A program made the translations under genes and the position numbers. Below, in pieces: positions 14,882 through 23,510 of a stretch of 64,000 nt of DNA. Source of the DNA: Clostridium sp. CAG:354_28_25. GTDB taxonomy: Bacteria > Bacillota > Clostridia > TANB77 > CAG-508. The notes under the pieces were generated by a model. That model saw only the letters and a program-made list of their open reading frames with translations, had not been told where the DNA came from and searched no databases. The stretch spans positions 30,248-94,247 of the forward strand of contig MNRL01000017.1 of assembly GCA_001915925.1 (NCBI GenBank). Reading direction: 5' to 3'. Numbering within the stretch: the stretch's first letter is position 1; each line of letters opens with the position of its first letter.

Positions 14882-16681
14882 TTATTGTAATTCTTGTTTT
14901 ATTTTTATTGCTAAATCTCTATTTATTCCTTTTACTGTCATTAATTCTTCAGGTGATGCATTTTTAATATTACTAACAGTTTTAAATCTTTTTAATAATA
15001 AATTTCGCTTTACCTCACCTATTCCAGAAATTTTATCTAAAGCCGATTCAGTCATTTCTTTCTCACGTAATTTTTTATGATAAGAAATTGCAGTATCATG
15101 AACTGTATCTTGGAATTTTGTAATTAAGTTTAATAATTCCTCTGATATTTCTATTTCATTTCTATCTTCGTCCATTAAAGCTCTGGTTCTATGTTTATCA
15201 TTTTTTACCATTCCAAAAATTTTTATATCTACATTTAGTTTATCAATTACTCTTCTTGCTGCTCTAATTTGGGTAATTCCCCCATCTACAAATATTACAT
15301 CAGGTAAATTTCCAAATCCTGTACTAGTTCCATTTAGTGAATGTTTTAATCTTCTTTCTATTACTTCTTCCATACATCTTGGATCATCTTGACCATATAC
15401 TGTTTTTATCTTAAATCTTCTAGATAGATTCTTCTTTATAATACCATTCTGCATTACACACATTCCTGCAACCATATTTGTTCCTGAAATATTAGATATA
15501 TCATAACATTCAATTTTTCTTGGTATTTTATCCATCTTTAATACATCTTTTAATTCTAACAATAGACTATTTTTATCTTCAAATTTATTTTTTAAAGTAA
15601 CTTCTGCATTATTTTCTGCCATTTCCACAAAACGTAGTTTTTCTCCTTTTTGCGGAGTTTTTATTTCTACCTTATGATTTGCAATATTAGAAAGCCATTC
15701 TTCTATCGTTTCTTTATCTTCTGGCTCATATCTCATCATAATTTTATTTGGTAAATTAGGATTATCCATATAATATTGTTTTATAAACCCTGATAAAATC
15801 TCGCTGTCTGACATATCAACTAAATCTTGGAAGAAATAATATTCTCTGCCAACCATTTTGCTTCCTCTTACAAAAAATATCTCTACACAAACTTCTAAAT
15901 CATTTTTTGCAATTCCTATAACATCTATATTATTTTCTGATATATTTGATACCCTTTGTTTTTCCGAAATTCTTTCGATTGCAACCATTTTATCTCTTAA
16001 ATATGCCGCCTTTTCAAAATCTAGTTTTTTAGATGCCTCTTCCATTTGCAATCCAAGTTCTTTTATTATTTTACTTGTCTTTCCATCTAATAAATCTATT
16101 ATCTCATCAATCTGTTTTCTATAGTCTTCTTTAGAAATATATCCCACACATGGAGCAAAACATTTTTTTATATGATAATTTAGGCATGGTCTTTGTGTAG
16201 ATTTAAAATTTCTACATTGTCTAATTTTATACTTGCTTTTTATAAAATCAACCATTTCTTTTGCAGCACCTGGATTTGCATATGGACCAAAATATTTTGA
16301 TCCATCATTTATTAATCTTCTTGTTATAATTACATTTGGAAAATCTGATTTTATATCAATTTTTATATATGGATATGTTTTATCATCTTTTAGCAATACA
16401 TTAAATTTAGGTCTATATTTTTTAATTAAATTGCATTCTAAAATTAATGCTTCTGCTTCATTATTTACAACTATATATTCAAAATAATCAACTAAAGACA
16501 CCATCTTTTTTATACGTTCGGTTTTATTTGTTTTTCTAAAATATGATGTAACTCTTCTTTTTAGTGAAATAGCTTTACCAACATATATAATATTATTATT
16601 TTTATCATGCATAAGATATACACCTGGTTTAGATGGCAACTTTTTAATCTCCTCTTCTATATTAAACTTATTATTCTGCAT
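14882..16681 (-). CDS. uvrC: Excinuclease ABC subunit UvrC
   Basis: 599 residues from the ATG at 16681, which has a GGAGAGG site; an ATG 11 codons earlier lacks one. UvrC makes both incisions in nucleotide excision repair. In order: N-terminal GIY-YIG nuclease (KPGVYLMHDKNNNIIYVGKA), a Cys-rich segment (CRNFKSTQRPCLNYHIKKC), the UvrB-binding UVR motif (LDFEKAAYLRDKMVAIERI), the RNase H-like second nuclease (IECYDISNISG, DVIFVDGG) and a C-terminal helix-hairpin-helix pair. uvrA and uvrB are not in the window. A clear promoter lies at 16746-16774. Confidence 0.97.
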   Translation of the reverse strand: MQNNKFNIEEEIKKLPSKPGVYLMHDKNNNIIYVGKAISLKRRVTSYFRKTNKTERIKKMVSLVDYFEYIVVNNEAEALILECNLIKKYRPKFNVLLKDDKTYPYIKIDIKSDFPNVIITRRLINDGSKYFGPYANPGAAKEMVDFIKSKYKIRQCRNFKSTQRPCLNYHIKKCFAPCVGYISKEDYRKQIDEIIDLLDGKTSKIIKELGLQMEEASKKLDFEKAAYLRDKMVAIERISEKQRVSNISENNIDVIGIAKNDLEVCVEIFFVRGSKMVGREYYFFQDLVDMSDSEILSGFIKQYYMDNPNLPNKIMMRYEPEDKETIEEWLSNIANHKVEIKTPQKGEKLRFVEMAENNAEVTLKNKFEDKNSLLLELKDVLKMDKIPRKIECYDISNISGTNMVAGMCVMQNGIIKKNLSRRFKIKTVYGQDDPRCMEEVIERRLKHSLNGTSTGFGNLPDVIFVDGGITQIRAARRVIDKLNVDIKIFGMVKNDKHRTRALMDEDRNEIEISEELLNLITKFQDTVHDTAISYHKKLREKEMTESALDKISGIGEVKRNLLLKRFKTVSNIKNASPEELMTVKGINRDLAIKIKQELQ

Positions 16682-16745
16682 TTTAATACCTCTCCTATTT
16701 ATTAACTTTTTCATATTTTGTTAATAAATGATTATCATACAATAT

Positions 16746-16774
16746 ATTATACCATCGTTTAATTCTTGTTTCAA
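16746..16774 (-). promoter_or_regulatory. uvrC promoter
   Basis: On the minus strand TTGAAA (16774-16769), a 17-nt spacer and TATAAT (16751-16746). No clear LexA box is visible around it. Confidence 0.75.
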
Positions 16775-16795
16775 TATTCATACAATGCAGAAATA

Positions 16796-16813
16796 CACCT
16801 CATCACTGAGGTG
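16796..16813 (-). terminator. Hairpin after the gene at 16832, weak terminator
   Basis: CACCTCA (16796-16802) and TGAGGTG (16807-16813) form a perfect 7-bp stem with a 4-nt loop. On the minus strand only TATTTC follows, so it is a weak intrinsic terminator at best. Confidence 0.5.
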
Positions 16814-16831
16814 CATCCCTACTAAATCCGG

Positions 16832-17287
16832 TCACATATTGTCATAGAAATCTGAGCAAATCCAAAAATCATCTTTGTTTTCACTAAGCTTTAAAAACAA
16901 TCTATCTAACTCTTCATAAATCTGTTTGCCATCCATGAAAAGTGCTGTTTCTGCTACCCTAATGCCATGCTCTGCCCTTATGTTGTTGGCGAAAAGACGG
17001 ATTAATACACCTTTATTAAAATAAAAGGTAATTTCCAATACATTTTTACCAAAAGTCTTGGCTATATGTCCCTTTCTTAATCCTTCTTTTAGGGCATTAA
17101 ACAAAGCTGAGTAATAATCTTCATCAGATTCGTCTTTGGGTTTCAGAAACTCAACCATCAATTCCTGAACCTTTTCCTCGCTTCCTACGATACACATATG
17201 TGTGGACTCTTTAAGTTCTAAAACTTTAAAATCAAACTCTCTTCCTTTGTAACTAATCCGGTAGAAATCATCCATCCTTACTATCAT
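16832..17287 (-). CDS. Soluble protein of unknown function, higher G+C than surroundings
   Basis: 151 residues from the ATG at 17287, which has GGGAGG 7 nt upstream. No signal peptide or membrane helix. The sequence looks like a compact alpha/beta protein (DDFYRISYKGREFDFKVLEL, IRLFANNIRAEHGIRVAETA) ending in DDFWICSDFYDNM. I do not recognise a family. The G+C is well above the neighbouring uvrC and glmS (28 of 60 bases at 16921-16980), and it stands alone between them, so recent acquisition is possible. It is divergent from glmS. Confidence 0.65.
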   Translation of the reverse strand: MIVRMDDFYRISYKGREFDFKVLELKESTHMCIVGSEEKVQELMVEFLKPKDESDEDYYSALFNALKEGLRKGHIAKTFGKNVLEITFYFNKGVLIRLFANNIRAEHGIRVAETALFMDGKQIYEELDRLFLKLSENKDDFWICSDFYDNM

Positions 17288-17393
17288 ACTTTTTCCTCCC
17301 ATTCAGGATTGAATAACCTAAAACTATTTGTTACACTTGTTTATTTTATACTCTTTTCTTAAATTTAGCAATACCTATAATTTTATTAAGGAC

Positions 17394-17425
17394 TTGATAC
17401 TTTTTCGATTTTATTATAATATAAT
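17394..17425 (+). promoter_or_regulatory. glmS promoter
   Basis: TTGATA (17394-17399) followed by overlapping TATAAT-like boxes (TAATAT at 17417 with a 17-nt spacer, TATAAT at 17415 or 17420). Transcription should start near 17430, giving a 5' leader of about 250 nt. The rest of the gap 17303-17393 shows nothing else. Confidence 0.6.
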
Positions 17426-17500
17426 ACCGTAAGCCAAAAAGTTTACAAGATAAAAATATTTGAAAGGAGGAAATTTTATATTATATAAATGACATAAAAA

Positions 17501-17636
17501 AGCGCCAGGACACATTTTGTGTTGACGAGGTCAGAGCTAATCGAAATTTTCGGCGGGTACTCTGTGGTATGCTACTACCATAAATATTAGCAAAACCTAC
17601 TAGTGATAGTAGAACAAATCTAATTGTGTAGCTATA
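17501..17636 (+). ncRNA. glmS ribozyme (glucosamine-6-phosphate riboswitch)
   Basis: The conserved core is present in order: AGCGCCAG (from 17501; self-cleavage expected between A17501 and G17502), a P2-like ACACA/TGTGT stem, GTTGACGAGG, TAATCGA, TTTCGGCGG and downstream P3/P4 hairpins (GGTA/TACC, CTACTA/TAGTAG at 17597-17612). It lies directly upstream of glmS. The known role of the family is to cleave its own mRNA when glucosamine-6-phosphate is abundant, leading to mRNA decay. The 3' boundary is approximate. Confidence 0.93.
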
Positions 17637-17679
17637 TTGTTACTTTTTGGCTATTTTTTAATAGGAGGTACAATATATT

Positions 17680-19503
17680 ATGTGTGGAATTATTGGTTAT
17701 ATAGGAACCAAAAAAGCCAAACCAATTTTAATTAATGGTTTACTTAGATTAGAATACAGAGGTTATGACTCTGCAGGAATTGCCACAGTAGAAAAAGATG
17801 GCATAAAAGTTATAAAAGAAAAAGGAAGAATTGCAAATTTAGATGCAATGGATGGAATAAATGATTTAGAAGGTACTATTGGTATTGGTCATACTAGATG
17901 GGCAACACATGGAAAACCTTCTGCTATTAATTCTCATCCACATTATGATAATGAGAAATTATTTGCGGTTGTGCATAATGGAATAATAGAAAATTATCAT
18001 GACTTAAGAAAATTTTTGGAAGACAATGGATACACATTCCTTTCTGATACTGATACAGAGGTTATTCCAAATTTAATTAATTTTTATTACAAAAAAGAAA
18101 ATGATTTCTTAAAAGCTGTTAAACTAGCTTGTGATGAGTTAAAAGGTAGTTTTGCTTTAGAAATCTTATGCAAATATTATCCAGACAATATGATTGTCGT
18201 AAGACAAGATAGCCCTTTAGTTATTGGTAGAGGTTTAGATGAAAATTATATTTCTTCTGATATTCCTGCTATTTTATCATTTACTAAAGACTTCTATTTC
18301 CTAAATGATAGAGAATTTGCAGTACTATCAAGAGATAATATAGATTTTTATGATAATGAACTAAACAAAATTGATAAAGTTGTTAAGAGTATTGAATGGA
18401 ATACTGCATCAGCAGAAAAAGACGGTTATGATGACTTCATGTTGAAAGAAATCTATGAACAACCAAATGCGATAAGAGAAACAATTGGTTCAAAATTATC
18501 TGAAAGTAAAATCTCTTTTAATGATTTCGAAATTAAAAAAGAATTTTTAGAAACTATTAATAGAATATATATTGTTGCATGTGGTACAGCAATGAATGCT
18601 GGGCTGGCTACAAAGGCTACTTTTGAAAATTTCTGTAAAATCCCAACTGAAGTTGATATAGCTTCAGAGTTTAGATACAGAAATCCATTAATAGATGAAC
18701 ATACATTATGTATTTATATTAGCCAATCTGGTGAGACTGCAGATACAATTGCAGCTTTAAAACTAGCCAAAAGCAAAGGTGCAAAAACTATAGCAGTAGC
18801 AAATGTTATTGGTAGCTCTATAACTCGTGAAGCAGATTACTGCATTTATACACATGCAGGTCCAGAAATTGCTGTTGCTTCTACCAAAGCATATACTTCA
18901 CAAGTTGTTTTATTAAATATTTTAGCATTATATTTTGCAGAAGTTTTAGATAGAATTCCTAGCTCAACAATTGATTCAATGAAAAAAGAGCTTTTGGAAT
19001 TACCTAAAAAAGCAGAAATAACATTAGGAAATGTTGCAGAAGTTAAAAACTTCGCTAATATTGTATATAAAGAAACAGATATGTTCTTTTTAGGTAGAGG
19101 TGTAGACTACTATGTAGCATCTGAAGGATCTTTAAAATTAAAAGAAATTTCATATATTCATTCTGAGAGCTATGCAGCAGGTGAATTAAAACATGGACCT
19201 ATAGCTTTAATAGAAAATGATGTTACAGTAATAGGAATTATTACAAATCCTAATTTGGTTGAAAAAACAATAAGTAATATACAAGAAGTTATTACAAGAG
19301 GAGCTAAAACTTTAGTAATTACAAATCAAAAGATAAACGAATCACAGTTCTTTAAGGTAATAAACATTCCTGATACAGAACCTTGTTTATCACCAGTTTT
19401 ATCTATAATACCTTTACAATTACTTGCATATTATATTTCAAAAGAAAAAGGATTAGATGTTGATAAACCTAGAAATTTAGCAAAATCTGTAACAGTTGAA
19501 TAG
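17680..19503 (+). CDS. glmS: Glutamine-fructose-6-phosphate aminotransferase (isomerizing) GlmS
   Basis: 607 residues. Makes glucosamine-6-phosphate from fructose-6-phosphate and glutamine, the entry to peptidoglycan amino sugars. The N-terminal class II glutaminase starts MCGIIGYIG (Cys2 becomes the nucleophile) and has RLEYRGYDSAG and GHTRWATHG. Two SIS sugar-isomerase domains follow (YISQSGETADT, EGSLKLKEISYIHSE) and the C-terminus KPRNLAKSVTVE is typical. GGAGG precedes the ATG. It is controlled by the ribozyme upstream. The stop codon merges directly into copy C of the GGGGACGTTCC palindrome. Confidence 0.98.
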   Translation: MCGIIGYIGTKKAKPILINGLLRLEYRGYDSAGIATVEKDGIKVIKEKGRIANLDAMDGINDLEGTIGIGHTRWATHGKPSAINSHPHYDNEKLFAVVHNGIIENYHDLRKFLEDNGYTFLSDTDTEVIPNLINFYYKKENDFLKAVKLACDELKGSFALEILCKYYPDNMIVVRQDSPLVIGRGLDENYISSDIPAILSFTKDFYFLNDREFAVLSRDNIDFYDNELNKIDKVVKSIEWNTASAEKDGYDDFMLKEIYEQPNAIRETIGSKLSESKISFNDFEIKKEFLETINRIYIVACGTAMNAGLATKATFENFCKIPTEVDIASEFRYRNPLIDEHTLCIYISQSGETADTIAALKLAKSKGAKTIAVANVIGSSITREADYCIYTHAGPEIAVASTKAYTSQVVLLNILALYFAEVLDRIPSSTIDSMKKELLELPKKAEITLGNVAEVKNFANIVYKETDMFFLGRGVDYYVASEGSLKLKEISYIHSESYAAGELKHGPIALIENDVTVIGIITNPNLVEKTISNIQEVITRGAKTLVITNQKINESQFFKVINIPDTEPCLSPVLSIIPLQLLAYYISKEKGLDVDKPRNLAKSVTVE

Positions 19504-19529
19504 GGATTTGGGGACGTTCCTTTTTTCCC
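19503..19529 (+). repeat. GGGGACGTTCC palindrome, copy C, fused to the glmS stop
   Basis: It begins with the last base of the TAG stop: GGGATTT, then GGGGACGTTCC, then CCC at 19527-19529. The outer stem is degenerate here (GGGA with TCCC), and a separate good terminator follows at 19538, so in this copy the element is not needed for termination. Confidence 0.7.
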
Positions 19530-19537
19530 TACATCAT

Positions 19538-19564
19538 AAAAAGCGACTTTTAAAGTCGCTTTTT
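19538..19564 (+). terminator. Intrinsic terminator after glmS
   Basis: AAAAAGCGACTTT (19538-19550) and AAAGTCGCTTTTT (19552-19564) form a perfect 13-bp stem around one base. A-run and T-run on both sides; works in either direction. Confidence 0.92.
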
Positions 19565-19649
19565 TGATTGTCTTTATAAGTGTAAAGACTTCTTTTTTCT
19601 TTTAACATCCAATTTACACATTTTTTGTATTCAAAAGTATTTTTTTATC

Positions 19650-19913
19650 TCATATAATAAATAATTGCAATATTATTAACAGTACTGCACCTGGCAATCC
19701 CAATAATCCAACTAAAGCAGACGTAAAAATATTTAGTCCTATATGAAAATTAAACCCTTGACCTATATAGTTTATTACTAATATTAATAAACCTCCTAGA
19801 ACTGAATTTAGTGCTAATTTGCATACAAATTTAAGTGGTTTTACAAATATTCTTCCAAATAAAAATATAAAACATATTGATGCTGCAAAAACTAACATAT
19901 TATTATAGTCCAT
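19650..19913 (-). CDS. bofA: Sigma-K processing inhibitor BofA family protein
   Basis: 87 residues from the ATG at 19913 (AGGAG 8 nt upstream; in-frame ATG and GTG just above overlap the ribosome site). BofA holds the SpoIVFB protease inactive in the outer forespore membrane until sigma-K is needed. The sequence is hydrophobic with the family pattern KPLKFVCKLALNSVLGGLL, then GFNFHIGLNIFTSALVGLLG and LPGAVLLIILQLF. It follows the DUF2508/YaaL gene by about 48 nt, as in Bacillus (recR-yaaL-bofA); recR is missing here. This supports a spore former. Confidence 0.88.
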   Translation of the reverse strand: MDYNNMLVFAASICFIFLFGRIFVKPLKFVCKLALNSVLGGLLILVINYIGQGFNFHIGLNIFTSALVGLLGLPGAVLLIILQLFII

Positions 19914-19961
19914 ATACATCACTCCTACTAATATTTATGAAGTCATATGGACAAATATACA

Positions 19962-20249
19962 TTACATTGCTTCTTGTTTAGTTAAATTTCTAATATCTCT
20001 TTCTTGAATATTATCTATTATTAGTCCTCTTCTTTTTATCTTTTTTAATAAATAATTTATTTTGGCTTGATTAGCTTTTATCTGATATGCATAATAATCT
20101 ACAAGCTCTCCATCAGCAAATTCAAAATTTTTACTTGCCAATTCTAAATCCATTTTTGTCTTTATTAATGCCTTAACTAAATCAAGACTTTTCTCTTCAT
20201 CTGTCTTGTCTATAATTTTACTTTCTTTAATATATGTTTCATAAATCAT
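19962..20249 (-). CDS. DUF2508 family protein (YaaL-like)
   Basis: 95 residues, helical and charged (EEKSLDLVKALIKTKMDLEL, ASKNFEFADGELVDYYAYQI, KANQAKINYLLKKIKRRGL). The pattern NFEFADGELVDYYAYQIKA with a lysine-rich tail matches the YaaL/DUF2508 family, of unknown function, nearly always next to bofA or recR. GAGGTG precedes the ATG. Probably co-transcribed with bofA. Confidence 0.85.
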   Translation of the reverse strand: MIYETYIKESKIIDKTDEEKSLDLVKALIKTKMDLELASKNFEFADGELVDYYAYQIKANQAKINYLLKKIKRRGLIIDNIQERDIRNLTKQEAM

Positions 20250-20297
20250 TTTATCACCTCAATCATCCTATAGTAAGTATATTCAAATTTTCTCAAA

Positions 20298-21119
20298 TTA
20301 TTCCAAAAAATTTATTATTATGATTGATATTGATTGAATTATAAATAGATTTAATGTATTAGATACCAAAAGATTATTACTAGCTTCTATTACACCTAAT
20401 TCTTCGTTACTATTTTTATGAAATTTTTGACTTTCTATAAATGTAACAAATTCTGGTATACTTGTTGCAATTCCCAAAACTATACCTATAATAATTTCTG
20501 AAACATCAAAAATATAGCGTAAATTTTCTAGCGTGTCTCTTAACAAATTTCCTACTAAATATAATATAATTCCTATTAGCAAAATATATACAAAATAAAT
20601 AGGTATCTTCTTTTTATTTGTTTTTACATGTGAAATCGTTTCTTTAGTTTCGATATTTAATTTTCCGTTATAATGCTTATTTATTTTATTGAAAACATAA
20701 AATAAGATAATATATATTACTGCTATTGCTACACTATCTCCTATATCTATTTTCCAGATAATTATTGGAATTATTATCGTTATCAATACTAATACAAGAT
20801 TTATTTTTAATGCTTTATTTTTTAAAACTTTTAGATTATTATTTATTGCCATAGCCAATATATATTGAATACAATTAATAATATTAGAACTTAGTATATT
20901 AAAAAGCCCTGCATCTGCCATTCCACTAATAGAAGAAAATGTTACTGTTAAAAATTCAGGAATACTTGTCGCAATTCCCGAAATATTCCCTATAGTTTGT
21001 GGCTTTAATTCTAAAAGTTCTCCAACTTTTCTAAGTACTGGAACTAATAGATTCTTAGACACAAAGATTATGATTAATAATTCTATTATTAATTTTATAA
21101 TTTCCAAAATAAAATTCAT
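20298..21119 (-). CDS. CaCA-type cation exchanger, sodium/calcium exchanger-like
   Basis: 273 residues, about ten hydrophobic helices. Two inverted repeats carry the family's ion-binding alpha motif: GNISGIATSIPEFLTVTFSS (about residue 43) and GIVLGIATSIPEFVTFIES (about residue 215), the equivalents of GTSxPE in Na+/Ca2+ exchangers. A charged cytoplasmic loop lies between (KINKHYNGKLNIETKE). It is a little shorter than usual (about 320) but both halves are complete. The transported ion cannot be told from sequence. It lies upstream of yaaL-bofA on the same strand with a ~48-nt gap. Confidence 0.82.
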   Translation of the reverse strand: MNFILEIIKLIIELLIIIFVSKNLLVPVLRKVGELLELKPQTIGNISGIATSIPEFLTVTFSSISGMADAGLFNILSSNIINCIQYILAMAINNNLKVLKNKALKINLVLVLITIIIPIIIWKIDIGDSVAIAVIYIILFYVFNKINKHYNGKLNIETKETISHVKTNKKKIPIYFVYILLIGIILYLVGNLLRDTLENLRYIFDVSEIIIGIVLGIATSIPEFVTFIESQKFHKNSNEELGVIEASNNLLVSNTLNLFIIQSISIIIINFLE

Positions 21120-21208
21120 ATATCTCTCCTATATATGAATTATTTACATTATTTTATGAATTAAACAAGTTAATTTCAAATTTTCTTGTAATAATAAAGC
21201 TCTTTTGC

Positions 21209-21255
21209 AACAAAAAAACACTTAAATATTAAATGAATTTTAATACTTAAGTGTT
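21209..21255 (-). terminator. Terminator of the S10-spc-alpha operon
   Basis: On the minus strand AACACTTAAGTATTA (21255-21241) pairs with TAATATTTAAGTGTT (21231-21217) with one mismatch, followed by seven T. It lies just after the rplQ stop and closes the long ribosomal operon. Confidence 0.88.
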
Positions 21256-21267
21256 CTACTTTATTAA

Positions 21268-21801
21268 CTATTTTAATAATTCTAATATTGCCATTTCTGC
21301 AGCGTCACCTTTACGAGGTCCTACTTTAATTATTCTTGTATATCCTCCAACTTTTCCAGCTGTATCATATCTTTCTGCTAATTCTCCAAATAATTTTGCT
21401 GGAATGTCTATGTTTCTTCCATCTGCATCTTTAACTTTGCAAACAGTATTCATTATTTTTCTTCTTGCATTTAATCTTGAAGGCATATCTTTTTGTCTTT
21501 TTTCTGTTACTTCTTCTTTAACAACTTTTAAATATTCATTACCATTTTTGCTTTTTACTAATTCTGTAACTTTGTTTCCATTAGTATCTCTTTTTGCTCT
21601 TACTATTTTTTTGTCTTCTAATTCGAAATTATCTTTTTCTTTAATAGCTAAAGCAATTAGACTATTAGCAATAGCTTGAGTTTCTTTAGCTCTAGCTAAT
21701 GTTGTAGTTATTTTTTCGTTTACTAATAAATCAGTTACTTGTGTTCTTAGCATTGCTTTTCTTTGTGCAGTTGTTTTTCCAAGTTTTCTATTCTTTGCCA
21801 C
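21268..21801 (-). CDS. rplQ: Ribosomal protein L17 with a central insertion
   Basis: 177 residues from the GTG at 21801; the usual L17 is about 113-130. The N-terminal part (RKLGKTTAQRKAMLRTQVTD) and C-terminal part (ELAERYDTAGKVGGYTRIIK, GPRKGDAAEMAIL) are standard. Between them, about residues 57-110 add a basic, low-complexity stretch (EDKKIVRAKRDTNGNKVTEL, KEEVTEKRQKDMPSRLNARR). It lies in the position normally holding a short loop. It is the last gene of the operon after rpoA. Similar insertions occur in some Clostridia, but I cannot check that here. Confidence 0.96.
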   Translation of the reverse strand: MAKNRKLGKTTAQRKAMLRTQVTDLLVNEKITTTLARAKETQAIANSLIALAIKEKDNFELEDKKIVRAKRDTNGNKVTELVKSKNGNEYLKVVKEEVTEKRQKDMPSRLNARRKIMNTVCKVKDADGRNIDIPAKLFGELAERYDTAGKVGGYTRIIKVGPRKGDAAEMAILELLK

Positions 21802-21826
21802 TTCTTTCACACCTTTCTAATTTATT

Positions 21827-22771
21827 TTAATCATCATCTGGCGCAAAGTCTAATCCTAATGAATGTAATTTATTTGTTACTTCATCTAATGACTTTTTAC
21901 CTAAATTCCTTACTTTCATCATTTCTGACTGAGTTTTATTTACTAAATCTTCTACTGTTACAATACCAGCTCTTTTTAAACAGTTAAATGAACGTACAGA
22001 AAGCTCTAAGTCTTCTATTGTCATTTCTAGTACTTTTTCTTTCTTAGATTCTTCTTTTTCTACCATTACTTGAGTATTTTTTGCAGCTTCTGATAAATCT
22101 ATAAATAGTTCTAAGTGTCCAGTCATTACTTTAGCAGCTAAGCTAAGAGCTTCATATGGTTTTAAACTTCCATCTGTCCAAACTTCTATTACTAATTTAT
22201 CATAATCTACCATTTGTCCAACTCTAGTATTTTCTACAGAATAATTTACTTTCTTTACAGGTGTATAAATTGAATCTATTGGAAGTACTGATATATCTTG
22301 TCCTTCTTTTTTATTTTGTTCTGCAGTATTATATCCTCTTCCTGTATTAACTGTCATTTCAATAACTAAATGTCCACCTTCTGAAACTGTTGCAATATGT
22401 AAGTCTTTATTTAAAACTTCTACAACACCATCAGTTATTATATCTCCAGCTGTAACTTCTCCTTCTTTTGCATCAATTCTAATAACTCTCTCTTCATTTC
22501 CATCCATTTTTAGACGAACATCTTTTAAGTTAACAATAAGTTCCGGCACGTCTTCCACTACATTTGGAATTGTAGAGAATTCATGTAAAACACCTTCTAT
22601 TTTAATACTTGTAATTGCTGTTCCAGGTAAAGAAGAAAGTAATATTCTTCTTAATGAATTACCTATTGTTACACCATATCCACGTTCTAATGGTTCACAA
22701 ACGAATTTAGAATAATTTCTTTTTTCATCAACTTCCAAGCATTGTATGTCTGGCTTTTCAAATTCAATCAT
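21827..22771 (-). CDS. rpoA: RNA polymerase alpha subunit RpoA
   Basis: 314 residues. Nucleates polymerase assembly and contacts promoters and regulators. The N-terminal assembly domain has EPLERGYGVTIGNSLRRILL and TVNTGRGYNTAEQNKK. The C-terminal DNA-binding domain has ELSVRSFNCLKRAGI and MKVRNLGKKSLDEVTNKLHS. A GGAGG site precedes the ATG. Standard place between rpsD and rplQ. Confidence 0.98.
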   Translation of the reverse strand: MIEFEKPDIQCLEVDEKRNYSKFVCEPLERGYGVTIGNSLRRILLSSLPGTAITSIKIEGVLHEFSTIPNVVEDVPELIVNLKDVRLKMDGNEERVIRIDAKEGEVTAGDIITDGVVEVLNKDLHIATVSEGGHLVIEMTVNTGRGYNTAEQNKKEGQDISVLPIDSIYTPVKKVNYSVENTRVGQMVDYDKLVIEVWTDGSLKPYEALSLAAKVMTGHLELFIDLSEAAKNTQVMVEKEESKKEKVLEMTIEDLELSVRSFNCLKRAGIVTVEDLVNKTQSEMMKVRNLGKKSLDEVTNKLHSLGLDFAPDDD

Positions 22772-22842
22772 ATTTACCTCCTAATAGAGTTGCATTGATA
22801 TAGCAACCTTTAAAATATTTACCACTTTGCTATGGTATACTA

Positions 22843-23469
22843 TTATTTTGAGTAAAGTTCTACTATTAAATGCTCTTCTACTGGTAAATCAATATCTTCT
22901 CTTGATGCTAATCTAACTACTTTACCTGTTAAATTGTCTAGATCTCTTTCTAGCCAATCTGGAGTAGGTCTGCTAGCATTTTCTTCTACATTAGCTTTAA
23001 TTGTAGCATTATCTTTCTTAATTTCTCTTACAGAAATTACATCTCCTGGTTTTACTAAATATGATGGTATATCACATTTCTTTCCATTTACATCGAATTG
23101 TGAATGATTTACAAATTGTCTAGCTTGTGCTCTTGAAGAAGCAAATCCTAATCTATATACAACGTTGTCTAATCTGCTTTCTAATATTGTTAATAATTCT
23201 TCACCAGTAATTCCTTTTTTGTTTGAAGCCATTTCAAAATATTTTCTGAATTGTTTTTCTCCAACTCCATAATACATTTTTGTTTTTTGTTTTTCTCTTA
23301 ATTGTGTACCATATTCAGAAAGTTTATTTCTTTTTTGACCATGTTCTCCTGGTCCATAATTTCTTCTAGCAATACTACATTTTTCTGAATAACATCTGCT
23401 ACCTTTTAAGAATAATTTTTGACCTTCTCTACGGCATATACGGCATTGTTCATCTTTATATCTTGCCAT
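22843..23469 (-). CDS. rpsD: Ribosomal protein S4
   Basis: 208 residues. Binds 16S rRNA early in small-subunit assembly and, in Bacillus, represses its own mRNA. MARYKDEQCRICRREGQKLF carries a Cys pair (CRIC, with CYSEKC further on), so this is the zinc-binding, C+ form. The S4 domain LESRLDNVVYRLGFASSRAQ and VNGKKCDIPSYLVKPGD is clear. It lies in the alpha operon between rpsK and rpoA. Confidence 0.98.
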   Translation of the reverse strand: MARYKDEQCRICRREGQKLFLKGSRCYSEKCSIARRNYGPGEHGQKRNKLSEYGTQLREKQKTKMYYGVGEKQFRKYFEMASNKKGITGEELLTILESRLDNVVYRLGFASSRAQARQFVNHSQFDVNGKKCDIPSYLVKPGDVISVREIKKDNATIKANVEENASRPTPDWLERDLDNLTGKVVRLASREDIDLPVEEHLIVELYSK

Positions 23470-23510
23470 TTGTCTTTTACACCTCTTCTTTCAAATTTAT
23501 TATTTCTTAA

